A stretch of 64,000 nt of DNA from Clostridium sp. CAG:440 (GCA_000437215.1 FR898651.1:50513-114512); one strand, 5' to 3'. Counted from the first letter of the stretch, positions 48,934 through 58,688 are shown. Numbers and translations are program-made. The notes: generated by a model not told the origin, from the sequence alone.

Positions 48934-48962
48934 ATTATAACATATTTGTAATAAAAATGCAA
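48934..48962 (-). promoter_or_regulatory. Promoter of the small membrane protein gene
   Basis: On the minus strand TTGCAT (48962-48957) and TATAAT (48939-48934), spacer 17 bp. Confidence 0.65.
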
Positions 48963-49168
48963 CATTCCTGTAATACAATTGTAATATAACGCTGCCACAT
49001 AAAAACAAGGTTATATTTTTTTCTTTAATTATAATGATATATAGCATTTAATTAAAAAATGTATATTAGCATTATTAAAATAAAATATTATAATTATTAA
49101 CATTTCTGAATATATTGTGTTATAATAAAAATTATATTTAATTATACAAAATAAAAAAGGTGATTAAT

Positions 49169-50029
49169 ATGGAAAAGAGATACGAAATTACTAAGAAAGC
49201 TGGAATATATGGAATTATTGGCAATATATTTTTGCTTATAATAAAATCAATTGTAGGTTTTATTAGTAAAAGTCAAGCGATGATTGCAGATGCATTTAAT
49301 AGTGCAGGAGACATATTTGCGTCATTAATGACATTTATAGGAAATAAAATTGCAAGTGTACCAGGAGATATGGACCATAATTTTGGACATGGAAAAGCAG
49401 AATATTTATTTTCCATGTTTATAAGTATTTCTATGATTTTAGTTTCATTAAAATTGTTATATGATTCTGTAATTACACTTATAAATGGTAGTCAATTAGC
49501 ATTTTCGTGGTTTTTGGTGGTTGTTTGTATTGTAACAATTATAACAAAGTTATTTTTGTATTTTTATACTAAAAAAGGTTATAAAAATACAAAAAACATA
49601 TTAATAGAAGCTAATATGAAAGACCATAGAAATGATTGTGTTGTTACTACATTTACATTAATATCTACATTATTGACACTAATTAATGTTTATTGGTTTG
49701 ATAGTGTAGTTGGTATTGGAATTTCCATATGGATTTGTTATACAGGAATAACTATTTTTATGGAAAGCTATAATATTCTTATGGATGTTTCAGTAGATGC
49801 AAAAACTAAGGCTAAAATTTTAGAGCTTACGAATAATTATAAAGATATAAAAGATATAAGTGATATAAAATCTACTCCTGTAGGAGACAAATATGTTATT
49901 GTTTTAACAATATATGTAGATGGAAATATGAAAACATTTGATAGCCATAAATTAGCAGATAATTTAGAAAAAGATGTAAATAAATTAGAAAAAGTTTATA
50001 GGACTATTGTACATGTTGAGCCAGTTTAA
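49169..50029 (+). CDS. Cation diffusion facilitator transporter
   Basis: The 286-residue protein has six membrane helices. Metal-site residues in DAFNSAGD (helix 2) and the matching DHRND (helix 5) are present, along with GHGKAEYLFS after helix 2, and a C-terminal cytoplasmic domain ending VYRTIVHVEP. CDF proteins export Zn, Fe, Mn or similar divalent cations; the specificity is unclear. ATG 49169 follows AAGGTG. Confidence 0.9.
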   Translation: MEKRYEITKKAGIYGIIGNIFLLIIKSIVGFISKSQAMIADAFNSAGDIFASLMTFIGNKIASVPGDMDHNFGHGKAEYLFSMFISISMILVSLKLLYDSVITLINGSQLAFSWFLVVVCIVTIITKLFLYFYTKKGYKNTKNILIEANMKDHRNDCVVTTFTLISTLLTLINVYWFDSVVGIGISIWICYTGITIFMESYNILMDVSVDAKTKAKILELTNNYKDIKDISDIKSTPVGDKYVIVLTIYVDGNMKTFDSHKLADNLEKDVNKLEKVYRTIVHVEPV

Positions 50030-50033
50030 AACA

Positions 50034-50067
50034 AAAAAATACAACCAAATTAATGGTTGTATTTTTT
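50034..50067. terminator. Bidirectional intrinsic terminator
   Basis: A perfect 14-bp stem (50034-50047 with 50054-50067) with A and T runs at the ends separates the CDF gene from the convergent SPFH gene. Confidence 0.9.
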
Positions 50068-50071
50068 AAAA

Positions 50072-50980
50072 TTATTTGCTTTTTTTATCATCTTTAACGA
50101 TTTCTTTCATTGCTCCAAGTGAACTTAAAGCATTTGTTGCTTCAAAAGGTATAAATACTTTGTTTGCTTCACCGTCTGCAACTTTTTCTAGAGCTTCTAA
50201 AGATTTTAATTGAACTAATTTTTCATCAGGATCAGCTTTTTTAATTGCGTCATATACTAATGCGATTTCTTTTGCTTTGGCTTCTGCCACAGCTTTTATA
50301 GCTTGAGCTTCACCGGCTGCACGTCTTATTTTTGCTTCTTTATCTGCTTCTGCTTCTAATATAGAAGCTTGTTTTTTACCTTCTGCAATTGTGATTGCAG
50401 ATTGCCTTTGAGCTTCAGATTCAAGGATTAAAGCTCTTTTATTTCTTTCTGCGTTCATTTCTTTTTCCATTGCGTCTCTAATGTCAGCAGGTGGAGTAAT
50501 GTCTTTTATTTCAACTCTGTCTATTTTACATCCCCATCTATCTGTTGCTTCATCAAGAACTACTCTTAGTTTTGTATTGATACCATCTCTTGAACTAAAT
50601 GTTTCATCTAAATCCATTTTACCAATAATATCACGAATTGTTGTTATTGCAAGATATTCAATACCTTTCTTTAAACTTTGAATTTCATAAACTGCTTTTG
50701 CTGGGTCTGTTATTTGATAGAAAACAACAGTATCTATTGTAATTGTAACATTATCTTTTGTAATAACACCTTGAGGTGGAATATCCATTGTTTGTTGTTT
50801 TAAGCTTACTACGCTTCTAACATGATCAAAAAATGGAAGAATAATTGTAAGACCAGCATCTGCTACTTTATAAAATTTACCTAATCTTTCAATTATATAT
50901 ACCTCAGATTGTTTAACAATTTTTATTGACATGAATGCTATAACTAATATTATAACAAGTAATATTAATAAAAATGGCAT
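50072..50980 (-). CDS. SPFH/band 7 membrane protein (paraslipin type)
   Basis: The 302-residue protein has one N-terminal membrane helix (residues 1-22) followed by a band 7 domain starting VKQSEVYIIERLGKFYKVADAGLTIILPFFDHVR. A long helical region follows (ERNKRALILESEAQRQSAITIAEGKKQASILEAEADKEAKIR), and then a C-terminal tail. Such proteins form oligomeric cages in membrane microdomains. It lies 42 bp after the NfeD-like gene on the same strand, a classic pairing. Confidence 0.93.
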   Translation of the reverse strand: MPFLLILLVIILVIAFMSIKIVKQSEVYIIERLGKFYKVADAGLTIILPFFDHVRSVVSLKQQTMDIPPQGVITKDNVTITIDTVVFYQITDPAKAVYEIQSLKKGIEYLAITTIRDIIGKMDLDETFSSRDGINTKLRVVLDEATDRWGCKIDRVEIKDITPPADIRDAMEKEMNAERNKRALILESEAQRQSAITIAEGKKQASILEAEADKEAKIRRAAGEAQAIKAVAEAKAKEIALVYDAIKKADPDEKLVQLKSLEALEKVADGEANKVFIPFEATNALSSLGAMKEIVKDDKKSK

Positions 50981-51022
50981 AATAAATTCCTCCTTTTATA
51001 TATTTTAAATATTAAAAACAAA

Positions 51023-51463
51023 TTATTTTGTTGTAGCTAATTTAACTAAAGATACTATAGCTTTAACACCTGAAATAGAAGTTATTTTTACTTCTGAGTC
51101 CTTAGGTATTATTTGACCATTTTCTGATATAGCAGACCAAACTTCACCATTAATTTTTATTTGTCCAGTTTCTTTTATAGGATTTATTTCTTGAACTACT
51201 AAAGCAGTTTTCCCAATTATTGAAAAAGCATTTGTTGGTATTGTTTTGGTATTTACAAATTTATTAACAAATGGCCTTGTTGCGAATAATAATATAACAG
51301 AAAATATAACAAATATTGCTGTTTGAATTATTATATTAGATGTTATAAAACTTGAAATCATTGCTATTAATGCAGCAACACCTAACCAAAAAACTAAAAA
51401 GCCTGCTGTAAAGATTTCTGCTACAAAAAATATTCCTGAAGCTATTATCCAAAATTGCCACAT
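51023..51463 (-). CDS. NfeD-like membrane protein
   Basis: The 146-residue protein has three or four N-terminal helices (MWQFWIIASGIFFVAEIFTAGFLVFWLGVAALIAMI...) and a C-terminal OB-fold (IGKTALVVQEINP...GQIKINGEVWSAIS...VKITSISGVKAIV). This is the short NfeD type without the protease domain, which partners SPFH proteins such as the one downstream. SD AAGGAGG before the ATG. Confidence 0.93.
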   Translation of the reverse strand: MWQFWIIASGIFFVAEIFTAGFLVFWLGVAALIAMISSFITSNIIIQTAIFVIFSVILLFATRPFVNKFVNTKTIPTNAFSIIGKTALVVQEINPIKETGQIKINGEVWSAISENGQIIPKDSEVKITSISGVKAIVSLVKLATTK

Positions 51464-51564
51464 AAAAAAACCTCCTTAAAATAGCTAAACTACATTAATT
51501 ATACTATAAAAATTGGAAAAAATAAATAGTTAAAGGTAATTTTTAAATTAAATATTATTAAAGG

Positions 51565-51593
51565 TTGTTTTTTTTTATAAAAAATGATATAGT
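51565..51593 (+). promoter_or_regulatory. Promoter upstream of the pilin-like gene
   Basis: TTGTTT (51565-51570) and TATAGT (51588-51593), spacer 17 bp, about 38 bp before the start. Confidence 0.5.
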
Positions 51594-51630
51594 ATGAAAG
51601 AATTTTAGTAATCAAAGGAGAAAAATTATT

Positions 51631-52059
51631 ATGATAGTTTCTAATAATAAGGGAATAACTTTAATAGCACTTGTAATAACAATTGTTGTACTGTTAATAC
51701 TTGCAAGTATTGGTATTGGTGGAGCAATAACAGGAGTGGATGAATCAACAGATCAAAAACTAAAATCTGAATTAAAAATGGTTCAACACGCTGTACTACA
51801 AAGATATACTAAATATTCATTAACAAAAGATGAAACTATGTTAGTTGGAGATAAAATTGAAGAAGAAAACTTGGATTCAAATATAACATGGCAAAAACAA
51901 GGAAGTTACTATAGAATAAATAATGAACAATTTAAAGAACTAGGAATAACTGATATAAAAGACACATATATAGTAAATTATAAAACAGGTGAAGTATATA
52001 ATGAAACACAAAAAACAACAAATGATGGAAATATATTATATATATGTGCTGTTGAATAA
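51631..52059 (+). CDS. Type IV pilin-like protein
   Basis: The 142-residue protein has a short leader ending in Gly (MIVSNNKG) followed by ITLIALVITIVVLLILASIGIGGAI, a prepilin-type N-terminal helix. A soluble helical/beta part follows without cysteines needed for a pilin disulfide. The usual Glu at +5 is missing. It should be cleaved by the prepilin peptidase at 59.5 kb. It may be a minor pseudopilin or an anchored surface protein. murB begins 24 bp later. Confidence 0.75.
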   Translation: MIVSNNKGITLIALVITIVVLLILASIGIGGAITGVDESTDQKLKSELKMVQHAVLQRYTKYSLTKDETMLVGDKIEEENLDSNITWQKQGSYYRINNEQFKELGITDIKDTYIVNYKTGEVYNETQKTTNDGNILYICAVE

Positions 52060-52083
52060 AAAACTAGGATTGGAAGTGAAATT

Positions 52084-53001
52084 TTGAACTTAGAACAATT
52101 AATAGATAATTTGAATATATCAAAAGAAAAAATAAAGTATAACGAACCAATGGCAAAACATACAAGTTTTAAAATTGGAGGACCTGCACAATGCTTTATA
52201 AATGCTGAAAGTGTAGAAGAAATAAAACAAATTTGCAAAGTGGTAAGTAAAAATGATATAAATCTTACAATAATAGGAAATGGAAGCAATTTGCTTGTAA
52301 CAGATAATGGAATAAATGGAATTGTTGTAAAGGTAAATATAAAAAAGTTTGAATTAGAATTTAGTAATGATGATGTGAGCTTAATTGTTGGAGCTGGAAA
52401 CAAATTAGGAGAAATAGCACAAAAATTATTAAGAAATGAAATTACAGGATTTGAATTTGCAGCAGGAATTCCAGGAACTATAGGTGGAGCAGTTAGAATG
52501 AATGCAGGTGCCTATGGCAAAGAAATGAAAGATATTGTAGAAACAGTTAAATATATGGATTATGATGGTAATATATATGAAAAGTCAAACAAAGATTTAG
52601 AATTTGAATATAGAAAAAGTATGTTTGCAAAAAACAAATTTATAATTTTGGAAGCAAAATTAAAGTTACAAAAAGGAAATGCACAATATATTAAAGATAA
52701 AATGTTGGAATTTGAACAGTCTAGAAAACAAAAGCAACCTTTAGAATTCCCAAGTGCAGGAAGTACATTTAAAAGAGGTACTGATTTTATAACTGCAAAA
52801 TTGATAGATGATGCAGGACTAAAAGGTTACAGGGTTGGTGGCGCGATGGTTTCTACTAAACACGCAGGATTTGTTGTAAATGAAAATAATGCAACTGCAC
52901 AAGACGTTTTAAATTTAGTAAAACATATTAAGCAAGAAGTTTATAAAAAATTTAACAAAAAAATTGAGTTAGAAATACAAGTTATAGGAGAGGAATCATA
53001 A
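52084..53001 (+). CDS. murB: UDP-N-acetylenolpyruvoylglucosamine reductase
   Basis: The 305-residue flavoprotein has HTSFKIGGPAQCFINA at the start, GNGSNLLVTDNGING, AGIPGTIGGAVRMNAGAYG for FAD binding, YRKSMFA, and the catalytic Ser in FPSAGSTFKRG. A C-terminal Glu is in the VNENNATAQDV region. It makes UDP-MurNAc. The start is TTG 52084 after GGAAGTG. yvcK starts directly after its stop, forming an operon. Confidence 0.95.
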   Translation: MNLEQLIDNLNISKEKIKYNEPMAKHTSFKIGGPAQCFINAESVEEIKQICKVVSKNDINLTIIGNGSNLLVTDNGINGIVVKVNIKKFELEFSNDDVSLIVGAGNKLGEIAQKLLRNEITGFEFAAGIPGTIGGAVRMNAGAYGKEMKDIVETVKYMDYDGNIYEKSNKDLEFEYRKSMFAKNKFIILEAKLKLQKGNAQYIKDKMLEFEQSRKQKQPLEFPSAGSTFKRGTDFITAKLIDDAGLKGYRVGGAMVSTKHAGFVVNENNATAQDVLNLVKHIKQEVYKKFNKKIELEIQVIGEES

Positions 53002-53002
53002 A

Positions 53003-54796
53003 ATGAAGGGTTTATTACAATGGTTTAAAGCAAGTTCAAAAATGAAAAGATGGATGTTACTTATTTTAGTAGGAATAGTACTTACATGTTATGGAATTGC
53101 GGAAGTTCTAGTTTTAAAAGAAATGTCATTTGACAAAGTAGGGAAAATAATTGTTACATTTATTATAGGATTTGTTGCAATTATACTAGGATTAGTATTT
53201 TTAAATAAAAGGACATTAGAAGTATTGGTTGAATCAACTGATGACAGAATGGAAAATAAAAAAAATGTAAATGTTAAATCACTTATTTTTAACAAAACAG
53301 TATATGATCAAGGTCCTAATATAGTTGTAATTGGTGGTGGAACAGGATTAAACACTGTATTATCTGGTCTAAAAAATTATACAAACAATATTACAGCTAT
53401 AGTTACTGTTTCAGATTATGGAGAAACACAAACATTATCAAGAAAAGAACTTGATATGCTACCACTTGGAGATATTAAAGATAGTATTGTTTCACTTGCT
53501 ACCAAAAATGACGAAATAAATAAATTGTTTAATTATGAATTTGAGGCGGGAAAATTAAAAGGATTATCTTTTTCAGATATATATTTTCTTGCAATGTGTC
53601 ATGTAAATAATGATTTTACAAAGGCAATAATGAAAAGTAATGAAGTGTTAAATATTGTTGGAAAAGTTTTACCAGTTACCTTAGATGAAATGAATATATG
53701 TGCTGAACTTGAAAATGGATATATAGTAACAGAAAAGTCTAAAATTCCAGAAATGGTTTCAGAAAAATTCACAAAAGTTAATAGAATTTATTTAAATCCT
53801 TCAAATTGTAGACCAGCTCCAGGAGTTGTTGATGCAATAAAAAATGCTGATTGTATTATTATTGGACCAGGAAGTTTATATACTAATGTTATACCAAATT
53901 TATTAGTAAATGGTGTTGCTAAAGCAATAAAAGAAAGTACAGCAATAAAAGCATATATAAGCAACATTATGACAGAACCAGGACAAACTGATAATTATTC
54001 TGTGTCTGATCATTTAAATGCTATAATTTCTCACTGTGGACAGGGAATTGTAGATTATTGTATATATGATACAGGAGAAATTGTGCCAGAATTTATAAAA
54101 AAATACAATTTAGAAGGACAAGACTTAGTTGAACAAGATATAGAAAAAGTAAAAGGAATTAAATTTTTACAAAGAGATTTGTCTATGATTGCAGATGGAC
54201 ATATAAGACATGATCCAAACTTGGTTGCAACATCTATAATTGAGCTTATATGTGATGATTTAAAATATCAAGATAAACAAAATGACCCACAATACTTAAT
54301 GCTTAATACAAAACTTAGAGAAGATAAAAGAATAAGCAAAATGAAAAGACATGCAAAAAAGGAAAATGTAAAAAAAGCAAATTCTGATAAGGCAAATTCA
54401 GGTTTAAAGAAGAAAAGCAAATTTAGTAATAAATATAGTCAAAGAATAGCATCTATTAAAGAAGCAGATGAAAAAATGAAAAGAAAAGCTGAATTAGAAA
54501 AAAATAAAAAGGAAAAAGCATCTTCAAAAACAGCTGCAAAAAAAGCAGTAAAGACAGAAAAAAGAATAGTTAAAGAAGAAACTAAATATGAAAAAATAAA
54601 AGAAAATATAGATAGAAATAATAGAGTTAGTAAAACTCAAAAAAATGACGTAAATAAAGAAAAAATAGAATTTGAAAGACCAAAAAGAGAAATAAAGTCA
54701 AGTGATAAAACTAGAAATGAAAAAGCAAGAAAGAAAACTCCACAAGAAATAAGAGAAGAAATGTTAAGAAAGTTAGACGAAAGTAAATTAAAATAA
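53003..54796 (+). CDS. YvcK/CofD-family gluconeogenesis factor
   Basis: The 597-residue protein has two N-terminal membrane helices (about 15-35 and 45-67), then the YvcK core IVVIGGGTGLNTVLSGLKNYT, VTVSDYGETQTLSRKELDMLPLGDIKDSIVSLA, NCIIIGPGSLYTNVIPNLLV, and MTEPGQTDNYSVSDHL. A roughly 160-residue Lys/Glu-rich C-terminal extension follows. YvcK is needed for growth on gluconeogenic carbon sources and for cell-wall synthesis; binding of UDP-GlcNAc is known in the family. The extension is unusual. Next to murB, as is common. Confidence 0.9.
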   Translation: MKGLLQWFKASSKMKRWMLLILVGIVLTCYGIAEVLVLKEMSFDKVGKIIVTFIIGFVAIILGLVFLNKRTLEVLVESTDDRMENKKNVNVKSLIFNKTVYDQGPNIVVIGGGTGLNTVLSGLKNYTNNITAIVTVSDYGETQTLSRKELDMLPLGDIKDSIVSLATKNDEINKLFNYEFEAGKLKGLSFSDIYFLAMCHVNNDFTKAIMKSNEVLNIVGKVLPVTLDEMNICAELENGYIVTEKSKIPEMVSEKFTKVNRIYLNPSNCRPAPGVVDAIKNADCIIIGPGSLYTNVIPNLLVNGVAKAIKESTAIKAYISNIMTEPGQTDNYSVSDHLNAIISHCGQGIVDYCIYDTGEIVPEFIKKYNLEGQDLVEQDIEKVKGIKFLQRDLSMIADGHIRHDPNLVATSIIELICDDLKYQDKQNDPQYLMLNTKLREDKRISKMKRHAKKENVKKANSDKANSGLKKKSKFSNKYSQRIASIKEADEKMKRKAELEKNKKEKASSKTAAKKAVKTEKRIVKEETKYEKIKENIDRNNRVSKTQKNDVNKEKIEFERPKREIKSSDKTRNEKARKKTPQEIREEMLRKLDESKLK

Positions 54797-54812
54797 AAAT
54801 ACGGGGTAATAA

Positions 54813-56849
54813 ATGGAAATAACTAAGGAAAAATTGAATTTAGAAGATGGATTATCAAAAGAATGGCTAATTACAAATGGTATAGGGGGGTTTTGTAGTT
54901 CAACAATAATAGGTGCAAATACCAGAAAATATCATGGATTATTAATTGCACCTTTAACACCTCCTGCGAGGAGATATTTAATATTATCTAAATTAGATGA
55001 AGCGGTTATAATAGATGGTAAGGAGTATGGATTATATACAAATATAGGAAAAAATTATATATCTAAAGGCTATAAATACCAAGAACTATTTAAGAAAGAG
55101 TATATTCCAATATTTACATATAAGGTAAAAGATGTAACTATAACGAAAATGATTTGTATGGAATATGGAAAAAATACAGTTGGGGTATATTATAAAATAA
55201 AAAATGATGGAAATGAAGCAAAACTAACCATTGCACCACTTTTGAATTTCCGTGATTTTCACAGTATGAGTACTAATCATAATTTTGAATTAAAGCAAAT
55301 TATAAATAAAAATAAAGTTAAGGTTGTTATAGACAAAAATGCTGCATATCCTATATATATGAAAATGTCAGAGGGAATTTATATAGAACACAAAAATGAT
55401 ACATTTAATAATATGTTTTATATAGAAGAAGAAAAAAGAGGATTTTATCCAGAAGAAAACCACACTGTTTCAGGAGTTTTTGAAATTGAAATACCAAAAA
55501 AAGCAGAAAAAGAAATTTCTTTTGTGTGTTCTTTTGAGGAGAACATAGATCAAATAAATGTAAAAAAATTAATTGAAAATGAAATAGTAAGACAAAATGA
55601 AATTTATAATAAATCCCTATTAATTGATAATAGAAAAGAAAAAAAGACAAAAAAACAATTAGAAGAAGAACAGTTAATAAAAGATTTTATAACAGCTACA
55701 GATAATTTTGTTGTATATAGGCCATCTTTTAGGTTACATACATTGCTTGCAGGCTATCCATGGTTTTTAGATTGGGGAAGAGATAGTTTAATTTCATTTG
55801 AAGGTTTATTATTAGTAACTAAAAGATTTGACATTGCAAAAGAGGTTTTACAAACATTAGTAAGAGACATTAAATTTGGTTTAGTTCCAAATGGCTATTC
55901 AGGTTTTGATAATAGACCATTATACAATAGTGTTGATGCATCATTGTTATTATTTGAGCAAATTCAAAAATATGTTGAATATACTGAAGATTATGAATTT
56001 GTAAAAGAAAATTTGTATGAAAAATTAAAAGATGTAATAGAAAATTATAAAAATGGAATCGATGTTGATGACAACAATATATACTTAGATACAGATTATT
56101 TAATTGTTTCTGGAACACAAAATACACAAAATACTTGGATGGATGCTAAATGTAATAATAAGGCTGTAACTCCACGAAATGGGAAGGCTGTAGAGATTAA
56201 TAGTTTATGGTATAATGCAAATATTATAATGGCAGACTTAGAAAATAAAATTGGAAACAAAAATGATGCAAAAAAATATCAAGAATTAGCTAGAAAATGC
56301 AAAAAAGCATTTAATGAGAAATTTTATAATAAAAAAAGAAAATGTTTATATGATGTAATTGGAGATGCAAAAATAAGACCTAATCAGTTATTTTCGATGA
56401 GTTTAACATATCAAGTTATTGATACTAATTCAGAGGAAGCTAAAAATATTTTAAATGTAGTAGAAAAAAAATTATTAAATAATTATGGTTTAAAAACATT
56501 AGCTAAAGGTGAAGAAAATTATGTAGAAATATATGAAGGAGATGGCTATAAAAGAGATACAAGTTATCATCAGGGAATTACATGGCCATGGCTTTTAGGA
56601 CTTTATTATAATTCATTAAAAAACATGATAAAAAATAGTAAAAATAAAAAACAAAAAGTTGAACTAGAAGAAAAATTAGAAAAATTTAGAGCACAAATAT
56701 ATAAAACATTTAAAAACGAATTAAATGATAATGGGTGTATAGGAAGCATAGCAGAACTTTATGATTCAGTAAAACCTAATTTGCCAAAAGGTGCTATAGC
56801 ACAAGGGTGGAGCGTCGCAGAGGTATTTAGAATAATATTAGGAAAATAA
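54813..56849 (+). CDS. Glycogen debranching enzyme (amylo-alpha-1,6-glucosidase)
   Basis: The 678-residue protein has the N-terminal GDE domain (EWLITNGIGGFCSSTIIGANTRKYHGLLIAPL) and the C-terminal (alpha/alpha)6 catalytic domain with PWFLDWGRDSLIS, NAKCNNKAVTPRNGKAVEINSLWYNA-type blocks and YHQGITWPWLLGLYY. It removes alpha-1,6-linked glucose stubs from glycogen. No signal peptide. It works with the cytoplasmic GH15 and GH13 enzymes encoded at 2.7 and 19.6 kb. Start ATG 54813 with a weak SD (GGGG). Confidence 0.92.
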   Translation: MEITKEKLNLEDGLSKEWLITNGIGGFCSSTIIGANTRKYHGLLIAPLTPPARRYLILSKLDEAVIIDGKEYGLYTNIGKNYISKGYKYQELFKKEYIPIFTYKVKDVTITKMICMEYGKNTVGVYYKIKNDGNEAKLTIAPLLNFRDFHSMSTNHNFELKQIINKNKVKVVIDKNAAYPIYMKMSEGIYIEHKNDTFNNMFYIEEEKRGFYPEENHTVSGVFEIEIPKKAEKEISFVCSFEENIDQINVKKLIENEIVRQNEIYNKSLLIDNRKEKKTKKQLEEEQLIKDFITATDNFVVYRPSFRLHTLLAGYPWFLDWGRDSLISFEGLLLVTKRFDIAKEVLQTLVRDIKFGLVPNGYSGFDNRPLYNSVDASLLLFEQIQKYVEYTEDYEFVKENLYEKLKDVIENYKNGIDVDDNNIYLDTDYLIVSGTQNTQNTWMDAKCNNKAVTPRNGKAVEINSLWYNANIIMADLENKIGNKNDAKKYQELARKCKKAFNEKFYNKKRKCLYDVIGDAKIRPNQLFSMSLTYQVIDTNSEEAKNILNVVEKKLLNNYGLKTLAKGEENYVEIYEGDGYKRDTSYHQGITWPWLLGLYYNSLKNMIKNSKNKKQKVELEEKLEKFRAQIYKTFKNELNDNGCIGSIAELYDSVKPNLPKGAIAQGWSVAEVFRIILGK

Positions 56850-56877
56850 GAAAAATAGAAAGGTGGGGTTAGCGAAA

Positions 56878-57897
56878 ATGCAAATAGAAGAATTAGAAAC
56901 ACAATTAAAAAATGGTAATTTAGGAAGTTTATATCTTCTATATGGTGAAGAAATATTTTTGCTGGAATCATCTTTAAAAAAAATAAAGTCATTGTTTGGT
57001 AAAACTATTAAAGGAATAAATTACATATTAATTGATGAAAATAATGTAAGTGAATTGATATCAGATATAGAAACACCAAGTTTTGGCTATGAAAAAAAGC
57101 TAATAATTGTTAGAAATTCAGGACTATTTAAAAAAGAGGGAAAAAGAAAAAATGCCGAACTTGCAAAAACAAAAGAAAAAATAAACAATTATATAAAAGA
57201 AAATATGGATATAATAAAATCAGCGGTTGTACTTGTATTTGTTGAAGAAGATGTGCAAAAACAGGATTTGTTAACAACAATTGAGAAAAATGGAATTGTT
57301 TGCAAATTTGACTACCAAAAACCACCACAAATTGAAAAAAGAATAAAGGCAATTTGCAATGGTTATAAAGTAAATATTAGTTCAAATACTATAAGATATT
57401 TTATAGAATGTTGTGGAACAAATATGCAAGATTTAATAAATGAAATAAGAAAATTGATAGAATATGAAGGAGAAAATGGAACAATTTCAAATGAAGATAT
57501 AGACAAGTTAGCAATAAAAAAATTAGAAAGCATTATATTTGAATTAACAGATAGCCTTGGAAAAAAGAATATAAAGGAAGCTTTAGATGTTATGCATAAT
57601 TTAATATATTCAAAAGAGCCAATTCAAAAAATTTTTATAACATTATATAACCATTTTAAAAAACTTTATTTTGTAACACTTGCTCAAAAAGAAAATAGAG
57701 ATATTATACAGGTATTGAATTTAAAACCAAATCAAACATTTTTGGTGAATAAATATAAAATGCAGGCTAAATATTTTAAACAAAGAGAATTAGAAAAAAT
57801 ATTGCAAGAATTAATAGATTTAGATTTTTATTACAAAATAGGGCAAATAGATATACAAGTAGGTTTAGAAGCAATTTTGTGTACATATTGTTCATAA
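56878..57897 (+). CDS. holA: DNA polymerase III subunit delta
   Basis: The 339-residue protein begins QLKNGNLGSLYLLYGEEIFLLESSLKKIK, the typical HolA start, with AAA+-like domains I-II and the C-terminal collar domain (ESIIFELTDSLGKKNIKEALDVMHNLI...). It loads the sliding clamp. ATG 56878 is preferred to a GTG at 56863 that overlaps the SD AGGTGGGG. Confidence 0.92.
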   Translation: MQIEELETQLKNGNLGSLYLLYGEEIFLLESSLKKIKSLFGKTIKGINYILIDENNVSELISDIETPSFGYEKKLIIVRNSGLFKKEGKRKNAELAKTKEKINNYIKENMDIIKSAVVLVFVEEDVQKQDLLTTIEKNGIVCKFDYQKPPQIEKRIKAICNGYKVNISSNTIRYFIECCGTNMQDLINEIRKLIEYEGENGTISNEDIDKLAIKKLESIIFELTDSLGKKNIKEALDVMHNLIYSKEPIQKIFITLYNHFKKLYFVTLAQKENRDIIQVLNLKPNQTFLVNKYKMQAKYFKQRELEKILQELIDLDFYYKIGQIDIQVGLEAILCTYCS

Positions 57898-57937
57898 TTA
57901 TTATTAATGCAAAAACAAAAAAATTAAAAATGTATAA

Positions 57938-57991
57938 AAAAACCATTTATTGATAAAAATAATAAAAATTATTTTTAAATAGGTGGTTTTT
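57938..57991 (+). terminator. Terminator-like hairpin with the next gene's SD in its 3' arm
   Basis: AAAAACCA (57938-57945) pairs with TGGTTTTT (57984-57991), extended by TTTA/TAAA; the T5 end touches the ATG at 57992 and the SD AGGTGG is in the 3' arm. Confidence 0.55.
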
Positions 57992-58688
57992 ATGTTTAGG
58001 AAAGTTAATAAAAAAATATTAATAATTTTTTCAGTAATATTATTAATTGTTACAGGAATAGGAATATACTATGTTACAAAAGAAAATAATGATTCTATAG
58101 AAACTTTATCAAAATATGGCTCGAGAGGAAGTGAAGTAACACAAATTCAAACTAAATTAAAAAGATGGGGTTATTATTCACGGAAATGTTGATGGAATTT
58201 ATGGAACTCAAACAGTAAATGCTGTTAAATATTTTCAACGAAAAAATGGTTTAACAGTAGATGGAATTGCAGGACCGGCAACATTAAAAGCAATGGGAAT
58301 AAATAGTAGTTCATCGTCTAGCAGTAGTTCTAGTAATTCATCAGACATAAATTTATTAAGTAGAATAATATATAGTGAATCAAGAGGAGAACCATATGCT
58401 GGACAAGTTGCAGTAGGTGCTGTTGTGTTAAATAGAGTAAAAAGCAGTTCGTTTCCTAACAGTATTGCTGGTGTAATTTATCAATCTGGAGCATTTGATG
58501 CTGTAAGTGATGGTCAGATAAATCTTACACCAAATTCTACTGCTAAAAAAGCGGCTCAAGATGCATTAAATGGTTGGGATCCAAGTTATGGGGCTATATA
58601 TTATTTTAATCCATCAACAGCAACTAATAAGTGGATTTGGTCAAGACCAATGACTGTAACAATTGGAAAACATAGATTTTGTAAATAG
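57992..58688 (+). CDS. sleB: Spore cortex-lytic enzyme SleB-like, split at an in-frame CGG
   Basis: The ATG at 57992 follows AGGTGG. The N-terminus has one membrane helix or signal (about 8-28), then a peptidoglycan-binding domain YGSRGSEVTQIQTKLKRWGYYS. Codon 64 is CGG (58181-58183) and the zero frame stops three codons later. Skipping the C gives GNVDGIYGTQTVNAVKYFQRKNGL, completing the domain. Then come a Ser-rich linker and the hydrolase_2 domain LLSRIIYSESRGEPYAGQVAVGAVVLNRV with the catalytic Glu, ending at 58688 (231 aa). It degrades spore cortex at germination. Gly is the usual residue at the shift point (GYYxGxVDG). Confidence 0.88.
58181..58184 (+). other. CGG-associated +1 frameshift site 7 (CGGA)
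   Basis: The zero frame reads TCA CGG AAA TGT TGA; the +1 frame reads TCA (C) GGA AAT GTT GAT GGA. Confidence 0.7.

Noticed and set aside
48892..49047. Longer N-terminus for the small membrane protein
   Set aside because: The extension has no SD at its start and overlaps the promoter; the ATG at 48891 has a good SD.
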